The notes beneath the pieces were generated by a model. That model did no database searches. It was not told the DNA's origin and worked only from the letters and a program-made list of their open reading frames with translations. Shown here in pieces: positions 1 through 5,514 of a stretch of DNA of 8,208 bases; position 1 is the first letter of the stretch; every line of letters starts with the position of its first letter. The stretch comes from an uncultured Butyricicoccus sp. (lineage in GTDB: Bacteria > Bacillota > Clostridia > Oscillospirales > Butyricicoccaceae). The stretch is taken from the NCBI GenBank assembly GCA_900557315.1, contig USSI01000053.1, forward strand, positions 1-8,208, written 5' to 3'. Made by a program: the position numbers and the translations under genes.

Positions 1-547
1 TGATGAAGTTGCGCTTGACCTCGGGGTTGACGATCAGGTCGACATAACGCTGACGGTAGCGCATATCGGTGTCCTTGAGGCCGTGCCACTTTTCCGGCAG
101 CGGCGCAAGGTTTTTGGAGAGCAGCGTCAGCTCATGCACCGCAACCGAAATTTCGCCCTTCTGGGTGCGGAACACCTCGCCCTCCACGCCGATGATGTCG
201 CCGATATCGAATTTCTTATAGCCCTTGTAGACCTCGTCGCCCACGTTATCGCGCTTGATATACATCTGCAGACGGCCGTAGCGGTCGGACAGGTCGGAGA
301 ATGACGCCTTGCCCATGATGCGCTTGCTCATCATGCGGCCGGCAAGCCGCACGGTTTTGCCTTCCAGCTCATCGAAATGCTCGTGAATCTCGCTTGTGTG
401 GTGGTCGCGTTCAAAGCGCACCTGCTGATACGGGTCCCTGCCCGCGGCCTGCAGTTCCGCCAGCTTTTCGCGGCGGATGCGCTTGAGCTCATGCAGCTCC
501 TCTGCTGTCTGCTCGTGCTGTTCCTGCGCCTGATGCTGTTCTGCCAT
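1..547 (-). CDS. lysS: Lysyl-tRNA synthetase, class II, N-terminal part (gene runs off the window)
   Basis: Attaches lysine to tRNA-Lys in the cytoplasm. The visible 182 codons from ATG at 547 hold a charged, Gln/Glu-rich N-terminal helix (about residues 1-35), then the OB-fold anticodon-binding domain (about 60-145, with VRLAGRMMSKRIMGKASF and FSDLSDRYGRLQMYI, the usual LysRS pattern). The beginning of the catalytic domain follows at motif 1 (RYRQRYVDLIVNPEV, 163-177). The sequence continues beyond base 1, so class II motifs 2 and 3 lie outside the window. The start is supported by GGGG five bases upstream. The gene follows greA in the same direction with a 158-bp gap and no clear terminator, so co-transcription from the greA promoter is likely; greA-lysS adjacency is common in Firmicutes. 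I see no T-box in the leader. Identification is secure from the OB-fold and motif 1 sequence. Confidence 0.95.
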   Translation of the reverse strand, partial: MAEQHQAQEQHEQTAEELHELKRIRREKLAELQAAGRDPYQQVRFERDHHTSEIHEHFDELEGKTVRLAGRMMSKRIMGKASFSDLSDRYGRLQMYIKRDNVGDEVYKGYKKFDIGDIIGVEGEVFRTQKGEISVAVHELTLLSKNLAPLPEKWHGLKDTDMRYRQRYVDLIVNPEVKRNFI

Positions 548-581
548 GTTTTCCCCATCTTTCTGAATTTATAGTATCGCA

Positions 582-666
582 CGCGCCGCGGCGCGCGCCG
601 GTGCGGGACGCATTCGGTCCGGCCGAACATCCCGCGGCTCAATAGACGCCTGGGCCACAGGCCCGG
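582..666 (-). promoter_or_regulatory. GC-rich structured leader between greA and lysS
   Basis: Several inverted repeats lie side by side: GGGCC/GGCCC with a 3-nt loop (652-664); a nested pair with outer GCGGGA/TCCCGC (603-608 with 630-635) and inner TTCGG/CCGAA (613-617 with 623-627); and a 14-bp perfect palindrome (582-595). None has a T-run, so they do not look like terminators. They may fold in the RNA upstream of lysS. No T-box or known riboswitch motif was recognised. High GC content makes some of these pairings likely by chance. Confidence 0.4.
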
Positions 667-681
667 CGCATCCCGCCCGCA

Positions 682-701
682 ATGGAAACCATGGTTTCCA
701 T
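682..701. repeat. 20-bp perfect palindrome just downstream of greA
   Basis: Bases 682-701 (ATGGAAACCATGGTTTCCAT) are identical to their reverse complement over all 20 positions. The element starts four bases after the greA stop and has no T-run on the minus strand, so it does not look like an intrinsic terminator. It could be a protein-binding operator for downstream lysS, an RNA hairpin protecting the greA message end, or chance. The symmetry is certain; the function is unknown. Confidence 0.6.
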
Positions 702-705
702 CGGA

Positions 706-1179
706 TTATTTTATGATGTTCATGATCTGGTACTTAACGATACCGACCGGTGCCTCGACCTCAACGACCGCACCGACCTTTTTCCCCAGCATCGCCTTTC
801 CGAAGGGGGATTCGTCCGAAATTTTGCCCGCCATCGGGTCCGCCTCCTGCGAGCCGACGAAATGGTACTCTTCCTCCTCGTCCATCTCAAGGTCCTTGAC
901 CACGAAACGGCAGCCGGGCGAAACTTCATCCGCGGCGTAAGTGTCGCCGGTCACGACGATCGCCACCTTGATGATCTCTTCCAGCTCCGCGATACGCGAA
1001 TACAGCTTGCCCTGCTCGTTTTTCGCCTCGTCATACTCAGCGTTCTCGGACAGGTCACCGAACGAACGCGCTTCCTTCAGCTGTTCGGCCACCTCGTCCG
1101 CACGGGTGGTTTTCAGATATTCCAGTTCTTCCTTATAAGCGTCCAGACTCTCCTGTGTCAGCTTGATTTCTTTCGCCAT
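706..1179 (-). CDS. greA: Transcription elongation factor GreA
   Basis: Rescues backtracked RNA polymerase by entering its secondary channel and stimulating cleavage of the extruded RNA 3' end. The 157 residues match the usual length of about 158. The N-terminal antiparallel coiled coil (about 1-75) carries the tip motif GDLSENAEYDEAKNEQ, with the metal-coordinating acidic pair at Asp42 and Glu45. The C-terminal FKBP-like domain (about 80-157) includes the conserved SPFGKAMLGKKVGAVVEVEAP stretch (124-144). The ATG start at 1179 has AAGGG nine bases upstream. A near-perfect sigma-A promoter lies about 60 bp upstream, so the gene has its own strong promoter and probably leads a greA-lysS unit. 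Nothing is truncated or missing. Confidence 0.97.
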   Translation of the reverse strand: MAKEIKLTQESLDAYKEELEYLKTTRADEVAEQLKEARSFGDLSENAEYDEAKNEQGKLYSRIAELEEIIKVAIVVTGDTYAADEVSPGCRFVVKDLEMDEEEEYHFVGSQEADPMAGKISDESPFGKAMLGKKVGAVVEVEAPVGIVKYQIMNIIK

Positions 1180-1235
1180 ATTTACAAACCCTTCTATTCT
1201 TCAGTAATCGGCGTTCCAGCCGTACAGTACACCTT

Positions 1236-1264
1236 ATTATAGGTAAGGATGCGCGCGCTGTCAA
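1236..1264 (-). promoter_or_regulatory. Consensus sigma-A promoter of greA(-lysS)
   Basis: On the minus strand TTGACA (1264-1259) and TATAAT (1241-1236) are both exact consensus hexamers separated by exactly 17 bp. The predicted start is near 1229, giving a leader of about 50 nt before greA. The -10 is flanked by CCTTA/TAAGG inverted arms (1232-1236 and 1244-1248), and the -35 lies in a second short inverted repeat (1253-1270). Either could be an operator or chance. Confidence 0.88.
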
Positions 1265-1310
1265 GCGCACATTTTTATTTTCCGTCTGATTTTCTCCTGC
1301 CGCCGCCTTC

Positions 1311-2477
1311 TTATTTGACGGTTTCGACCGCTTTTTGCAACTGTGGGTCGTCTTCAGCCGCAAGGAAATAAAACCCTTCCTGCTGCGCCTCGGTCAGCGT
1401 CACCTCGATGTCCGGCGCGATGCCGACGTCCGCGAGGCTGTTGCCATTCGGGGTGAAATACTCCTCCACGGACAGGTTGACCGCCGAGCCGTCGGACAGC
1501 TCAAACGTCTGCTGCGCGCGGCCCTTGCCGGTGGTATGCGTGCCGACCAGCGTGGCGCGGTCATACTCCTGCAGCGCCGCGGCAAAGAACTCCGCCGCAG
1601 AGATGCTCTGGTCGTCGATCAGCACCGCGACCGGCAGGTCGATCATCTCCGCATCCGAGGTGTATACGGTTTCATCCCCGCTCTTGGTGCGCAGGGTCAT
1701 GATCGTGCCCTCGGGCAGCAGCGGGTCAAGCGCCTCGCTCATCTCCTTGACGCGGCCGCCGCCGTTGTGCCGCACGTCGATCACAAGCGACTGCGCGCCG
1801 TCCGCGATCAATGTCTCCAGCGTCCGGTTGAACTGTTCCGCTGAACCGACGTGGAAATTCTCAATGCGGATGTAGCCCACATCATCCTCCAGCATCTGTC
1901 CCCACGCCATCTTCTGCGTGACGACCGCGCGCTGCATGGTCAGCTCCTGCACCTCGTCCGCGCCGTCCTTTCGGACAGACACGGTCACCTCCGTCCCCTC
2001 GTCGCCCCGGATGGCGTCGATCACCGCGTCCGCACCGTCCGTCTCCACGGTCAGGCCCTCTGCGCCGGTAATATAGTCGCCCTTTTCGATGCCCGACTGC
2101 GCCGCAGGGGAATCATCGTACACCAGATTGACGCGGATGCTGTCCCCTGTGCTGATGACCGATACCCCGATGCCGCAGCCCTGACCTTCGCTGTTCATGC
2201 GGAAGGTTTCGTACTGGTCCGCCGGGATGTAGGACGACCACTGGTCGCCCAGGCCGGACACATAACCGACCGCAGCGTAATCCGCCACGGTCTCCGCATC
2301 CAGATCGCCAACGTAATGTGACGCGATAATCCGGTCGAGTTCGCGCAGCTTGCTTTGCACCCCCGGGGTACCCCACCCCAGCACGGCATAGCAGCCGAGC
2401 GCCGCCACGGCCGCCGCCACGATGCATAACAGCAGCGCCGTGGCGAGTGACACGCGTGTTTGCCTGAGTCTGTTCAA
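1311..2477 (-). CDS. S41 family C-terminal processing peptidase (CtpA-like), membrane-anchored, with PDZ domain
   Basis: A serine/lysine-dyad protease of the tail-specific (Ctp) family, acting outside the membrane on envelope proteins. Numbered from the upstream ATG at 2483: one N-terminal transmembrane helix (about 12-36, probably an uncleaved anchor), a short cap region with GLGDQWSSYIP (78-87), a PDZ domain (about 95-185), then the protease core with DVRHNGGG (236-243). The catalytic residues are intact: Ser295 in DDQSISAAEFF, Lys320 in TTGKGRAQQ, and Gln324 four residues later. I place the start at TTG (2477), because GGAGGG (2489-2484) directly abuts the ATG at 2483 but lies six bases before the TTG; this removes two residues. 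The gene follows the LytM gene after a 64-bp gap holding a hairpin and no clear promoter, so it is probably the last gene of the ftsEX operon. Its substrate is not shown by the sequence. Confidence 0.93.
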   Translation of the reverse strand: MNRLRQTRVSLATALLLCIVAAAVAALGCYAVLGWGTPGVQSKLRELDRIIASHYVGDLDAETVADYAAVGYVSGLGDQWSSYIPADQYETFRMNSEGQGCGIGVSVISTGDSIRVNLVYDDSPAAQSGIEKGDYITGAEGLTVETDGADAVIDAIRGDEGTEVTVSVRKDGADEVQELTMQRAVVTQKMAWGQMLEDDVGYIRIENFHVGSAEQFNRTLETLIADGAQSLVIDVRHNGGGRVKEMSEALDPLLPEGTIMTLRTKSGDETVYTSDAEMIDLPVAVLIDDQSISAAEFFAAALQEYDRATLVGTHTTGKGRAQQTFELSDGSAVNLSVEEYFTPNGNSLADVGIAPDIEVTLTEAQQEGFYFLAAEDDPQLQKAVETVK

Positions 2478-2495
2478 TACCATCCCTCCATAGCA

Positions 2496-2520
2496 AAAGG
2501 GAGGGGCTCCCCCTCCCTTT
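2496..2520 (-). terminator. Intercistronic 11-bp hairpin between LytM and S41 genes (attenuator or weak terminator)
   Basis: AAAGGGAGGGG (2496-2506) and CCCCTCCCTTT (2510-2520) are perfect inverted arms around a 3-nt loop. On the minus strand the stem is followed by only one more T (TTTTGC in all), so termination would be partial. The hairpin lies 21 bases after the LytM stop and six bases before the S41 Shine-Dalgarno. The CCCTCC in its 3' arm can also pair with that GGAGGG. A lowered expression level for the S41 gene is a reasonable inference. Confidence 0.6.
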
Positions 2521-2541
2521 ATGTAGCTTCATTCGTATGCC

Positions 2542-3729
2542 TTAGAAGTAGCTCTTCGGGTCAACCGTTGCGCCGTTGACATACACTTCAAAGTGCAGGT
2601 GCGGACCGGTCGAGTTGCCGGTCGAGCCGACATAGCCGATGACCTGGCCCTGGGTGACAACGTCGCCGACAGAAACCGCAAACGAACTCTGGTGGCCATA
2701 CGCCGTCATCAGGCCGCCGCCATGGTCAATAACCGTATAGTTGCCATAGCCGGACACCCAGCCCGCGGTGACAACCGTGCCGGAAGCCGCGGCCAGGATT
2801 TCTGCGCCGTAGCCCGCCGGGATATCCTCACCCGCATGGAACTTGACCGTGCCATAGATCGGGTGCACGCGGTAGCCGTATGCCGAGTTGGTCGTCGTGC
2901 AGCTCGGGGTCGGCCAGATCAGCGTGCCGTCGCCCATCGGGACCGAACCGTTCGCCGCCGCCTGACGCGACAGTTCTGCGATCTGGTTGCTGACGTCCTG
3001 CATCTCGCTGGAAATGCGGTCATATTCCGCTTCGCTCTCGGCTTTATAAGCCTCGAGGCTCTCCTGCAGCGCAGCCTGCTCGGCTTCGCTCGCTGCCAGG
3101 TCGTCCACCTTATAGTTCAGGCTCTCCTGATAGTTCTTCTGCTCGTCCTGCGTGTCCTGCAGGTCGTCCCGCTTCTGCTCGATATCTTCCTTGGCCGCAG
3201 TATACTCGTCCACGGTCTTCTGGTTGTCTTCCATAATTGCAGAGACAATCTCCAGGCGGGTCAGCAGGTCGGAAAAGCTCGAGGAATTGAGCAGGACCTC
3301 CAGATAGCTGATCTCGCCCTGCTCGTAGGTTGTGCGGACAGTCTGCGCGAACTGTTCTTCCTTTTCTTCCAGCGCCACTTCCGCCGCTTCCAATTCGGTG
3401 GTCTTAACGTCGATCTGCTCCTGCAGGCGCTCAATATAGGCTTCAACCGTTGCGATTTCTTCCTTGGTCAGGTCGATCTCCTGCTGCAGGGCGTCGCGCG
3501 TCGCCTGCACATCATTCGCCTGCGCTGTCAATTCAGCAATCCGCTCCTGCACGGCGGATTTTTCCTCCTCAAGCGAGTCGAGTTTGCTCTGCAGGGAGTC
3601 CGCATCCTCGCCCTCGTCCGCCGCTGCCGCATACATGATGCCGGAGGCCAGCATGGATACCAGCATTGCAAGGACCAGCACGCCCGCAATCACGCATGAG
3701 ATCAGGCGCACGGTTTTCTTTTTCATCAT
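2542..3729 (-). CDS. Secreted coiled-coil M23 (LytM) peptidoglycan endopeptidase, probable FtsEX-activated hydrolase
   Basis: Predicted zinc endopeptidase that cuts peptidoglycan cross-links during division or growth. From the chosen ATG (3729; 395 residues): a signal peptide or N-terminal helix (MMKKKTV plus a hydrophobic stretch, to about residue 37, with YAAAA before DEG), a long Glu/Gln-rich coiled coil (about 39-252) containing the PcsB/CwlO-like stretch TTYEQGEISYLEVLLNSSSF, a short linker, and a C-terminal LytM domain (about 283-395). All zinc or catalytic positions are present: His298 and Asp302 in HAGED, His346 in AYGHQ, and His377/His379 in GPHLHFEV. It should thus be active itself, unlike E. 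coli EnvC, whose LytM domain is degenerate. AAGGAG sits 11 bases before this ATG, a slightly long spacing. A GTG at 3768 would overlap the ftsX stop but puts 13 polar residues before the signal sequence, so I reject it. The place directly after ftsX is that of pcsB- or cwlO-like partners. Confidence 0.92.
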   Translation of the reverse strand: MMKKKTVRLISCVIAGVLVLAMLVSMLASGIMYAAAADEGEDADSLQSKLDSLEEEKSAVQERIAELTAQANDVQATRDALQQEIDLTKEEIATVEAYIERLQEQIDVKTTELEAAEVALEEKEEQFAQTVRTTYEQGEISYLEVLLNSSSFSDLLTRLEIVSAIMEDNQKTVDEYTAAKEDIEQKRDDLQDTQDEQKNYQESLNYKVDDLAASEAEQAALQESLEAYKAESEAEYDRISSEMQDVSNQIAELSRQAAANGSVPMGDGTLIWPTPSCTTTNSAYGYRVHPIYGTVKFHAGEDIPAGYGAEILAAASGTVVTAGWVSGYGNYTVIDHGGGLMTAYGHQSSFAVSVGDVVTQGQVIGYVGSTGNSTGPHLHFEVYVNGATVDPKSYF

Positions 3730-3764
3730 AATGGTATTCGCTCCTTTGTCCGCTGCCGATGGGG

Positions 3765-4649
3765 TCACACATTCATAAACTTGCGGATGCTCGTCACCGA
3801 TCCGCCAATGCCAAACAGCACGCCCGCGCCCAGGTAAACGCTGAGCACCAGCCAGCGCACGCTCTCAAACGGCAGCAGCTGGAAATACGGGATCACGCCG
3901 CCAATGATGTTGAACATCTCAGTATACAGCGCCCACTCCGCAAGGAAGGCCAATCCGCCCGCCAGCAGGCCGAGCACCATGCCCTCGATCACAAACGGCC
4001 AGCGGATAAACCAGTTGGTTGCGCCCACGATCTTCTGGATCGAGATTTCCTCACGCCGTGCGAACATCGCCAGCTTTACCGTGTTGGAAATGATGAACAC
4101 CGAAATGACCGCAAGGCCGACCACCATTGCAAGCGCCACAATGTTAAACACATTCTGGATCTGCATCAGGCGGGCGATAACCGCTTCGTCCGCACGGACG
4201 TCATCCGCCCCTTCCACTGCTTCAATCTGCTGGATGGTCTCGTCCGCCAGGGCGGGATCGCGCAGCGTAAACACGAAGCTGTTGCGCAGCGGGTTATTGT
4301 CCGAGCTGAAATCCTCCAGGATATCCGCATCGTCGCCAAGCTGCTGGCGATAGTCTTCGAGCGCCTCGTCGCGGTCGATGAATTCAATCGTGGCGATGTT
4401 GTCGATCCGATCGAACTGCGAGCCAAGCGACCTTGCTTCGCGTGTGGTAAGGCTGTCATCAATCCAGACCACGATCTCATTGGACTGCTGCAGTTCCACA
4501 ATGCTCAGGTCAATATTATACGCAATCAGCGTAACGGTTCCTGTCAGAATCAGGCAGGCGATCATAATCAGAACCGCCGCGATCGACATGAACCCGTGTT
4601 TGAAAATGTTGCGGAAGCCTTCCTTCCAGTAGTAACCAAATCGTCTCAT
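3765..4649 (-). CDS. ftsX: Cell division protein FtsX (ABC-type permease subunit)
   Basis: Membrane partner of FtsE; it transmits ATP hydrolysis in the cytoplasm to a peptidoglycan hydrolase outside. The 294 residues show the FtsX layout: a short cytoplasmic N-terminus (YYWKEGFRNIFKHG), TM1 (about 21-44), a large extracellular domain (about 45-165) that would bind the hydrolase coiled coil, TM2 (168-190), a cytoplasmic loop with the conserved ARREEISIQKIVGATNWFIRWPF (197-219), TM3 (about 218-238), and TM4 (266-285). The ATG start overlaps the ftsE stop as ATGA, indicating translational coupling. The downstream LytM gene begins 35 bases after the stop. Four TM segments, the conserved loop and the ftsE neighbour make this secure. 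Confidence 0.96.
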   Translation of the reverse strand: MRRFGYYWKEGFRNIFKHGFMSIAAVLIMIACLILTGTVTLIAYNIDLSIVELQQSNEIVVWIDDSLTTREARSLGSQFDRIDNIATIEFIDRDEALEDYRQQLGDDADILEDFSSDNNPLRNSFVFTLRDPALADETIQQIEAVEGADDVRADEAVIARLMQIQNVFNIVALAMVVGLAVISVFIISNTVKLAMFARREEISIQKIVGATNWFIRWPFVIEGMVLGLLAGGLAFLAEWALYTEMFNIIGGVIPYFQLLPFESVRWLVLSVYLGAGVLFGIGGSVTSIRKFMNV

Positions 4650-5326
4650 ACCTGATAATACCCACCTGTCTGGTCGCTGACGACCTCACCCTGGTCAATC
4701 ATCACGACACGTTTTTCAAACTCGTCCACCAATCCTTTTTCATGGGTGACGATCAGCACGGTGGTACCCAGCTCGTTGATTTTCTCAAACAGGGTCATCA
4801 GTTCCAGCGACCGGGCAGGGTCGAGGTTGCCGGTCGGCTCGTCTGCAATAATCAGGCGCGGGTTGTTGACCAGCGCACGGGCGATTGCCACACGCTGCTG
4901 CTCGCCGCCCGACAGATTCATCGGCTTTTCCTGCGCCTTTTCGGTCAGCCCCACAAGGTCGAGCACATAGGGCACGCGCTCTTTGATCGCCTTGCCCTTA
5001 GCCCCGATCGTGCGCATCGCAAACGCCACGTTCTCATACACGGTCTTGGTCTTAATCAGGCGGAAATCCTGATATACCACGCCCAGCGTGCGGCGCAGAT
5101 ACGGGATCTGGCGTTTTTTCATCTCACCGATGTTATAATTGTTGACCAGCACGCGCCCCTCGGTCGGCCGGACCTCGGCGGTCAGCAATTTGATAATGGT
5201 CGTCTTTCCCGAGCCGGACGCGCCGACCAGGAAAACAAATTCCCCCTCGTCCACGCGCAGGCTGGCCTTGTTCACCGCGCGTATGCCGTTATCATACACA
5301 ACGGTGGCATCATTCATCCGTATCAC
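4646..5326 (-). CDS. ftsE: Cell division ATP-binding protein FtsE
   Basis: ABC ATPase that, with FtsX, controls a cell-wall hydrolase at the division site or side wall. Numbered from the TTG at 5332 the motifs are Walker A GASGSGKTT (37-45), Q-loop Gln88 in VVYQDFRLI, signature LSGGEQQR (140-147), Walker B LIIADE with Glu165, D-loop GNLD (168-171) and switch His197; all are intact. I prefer a GTG start at 5326 (226 residues). The strong GGGGAGG is one base from the TTG but seven bases from the GTG, and the product then begins MIRMNDATVVYDNG, like the usual FtsE start MIxMxxVxxxY. It overlaps ftsX by four bases. It is the first gene of the ftsE-ftsX-LytM-S41 operon, with a promoter about 90 bp upstream. 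Confidence 0.96.
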   Translation of the reverse strand: MIRMNDATVVYDNGIRAVNKASLRVDEGEFVFLVGASGSGKTTIIKLLTAEVRPTEGRVLVNNYNIGEMKKRQIPYLRRTLGVVYQDFRLIKTKTVYENVAFAMRTIGAKGKAIKERVPYVLDLVGLTEKAQEKPMNLSGGEQQRVAIARALVNNPRLIIADEPTGNLDPARSLELMTLFEKINELGTTVLIVTHEKGLVDEFEKRVVMIDQGEVVSDQTGGYYQV

Positions 5327-5377
5327 AGGCAATCCTCCCCGGTGCCGTTATTCATCACAGTAAAAGAATAGAACGGT

Positions 5378-5415
5378 AAAAAAGCAAAGGTGCAGGAGTC
5401 CATGCACCTTTGCTT
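5378..5415 (-). terminator. Strong intrinsic terminator after the CdaR-type regulator gene, overlapping the ftsE promoter start
   Basis: A 13-bp perfect stem (5382-5394 with 5403-5415) and 8-nt loop are followed on the minus strand by a run of six T (5383-5378). This is a textbook intrinsic terminator for transcripts coming from the regulator gene. It lies immediately after the -10 box of the ftsE promoter (5416-5421), so the predicted new transcript would begin inside the 5' arm. Confidence 0.8.
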
Positions 5416-5444
5416 ATTATAGCAGATATTCCCCAGCCACGCAA
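5416..5444 (-). promoter_or_regulatory. Extended -10 promoter for the ftsEX operon
   Basis: TATAAT (5421-5416) is exact consensus and is preceded by TGC, giving an extended -10 (TGnTATAAT). A weak -35, TTGCGT (5444-5439), lies at exactly 17 bp. The predicted start is near 5409, inside the terminator stem, with a leader of about 80 nt to ftsE. No other good promoter lies in the 182-bp gap. Confidence 0.65.
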
Positions 5445-5486
5445 GACGACAATAACTGTCAAATTCCTGTGTGCTTCGGTTTTTTC

Positions 5487-5514
5487 CGTGAACTTTTTGT
5501 GAACAAACTGTGAC
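5487..5514 (-). promoter_or_regulatory. Three 11-bp-phased TTCACA-like direct repeats upstream of the ftsE promoter
   Basis: On the minus strand GTCACA (5514-5509), TTCACA (5503-5498) and TTCACG (5492-5487) follow each other with exactly five bases between them. Hexamer direct repeats at 11-bp spacing are the binding pattern of OmpR/PhoB-family response regulators such as PhoP and WalR; TTCACA fits the B. subtilis PhoP half-site TT(A/C/T)ACA better than the WalR TGTWAH. They lie about 80-105 bp upstream of the predicted start, suiting an activator. The function is inferred. Confidence 0.45.

Noticed and set aside
331..642. Minus-strand 103-codon frame overlapping the lysS start
   Set aside because: Arg/Ser-rich frame out of phase with lysS, which has family sequence from its first codons.
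548..705. T-box or lysine riboswitch upstream of lysS
   Set aside because: No T-box core (TGGNACCGCG) or recognisable lysine riboswitch elements on the minus strand; the gap is also short for such leaders.
1253..1270. GC-rich inverted repeat as terminator of the S41 gene
   Set aside because: The 7-bp stem has no T-run after it on the minus strand and lies within the greA -35 region; operon readthrough or a terminator of another kind remains possible.
2593..3699. Long open frame on the plus strand opposite the LytM gene (368 codons)
   Set aside because: Antisense shadow of a real GC-rich gene: no family-like sequence, no ribosome binding site, and the minus-strand product has clear domains over the same bases.
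3759..4655. Plus-strand open frame of 298 codons opposite ftsX
   Set aside because: Its composition (rich in His, Arg, Asn) is that of a reverse-frame shadow; FtsX on the minus strand is unambiguous.
5457..5462. TTGACA on the minus strand as the -35 of the ftsE promoter
   Set aside because: It lies 35 bp from the TATAAT, and no -10-like hexamer occurs at 16-18 bp.
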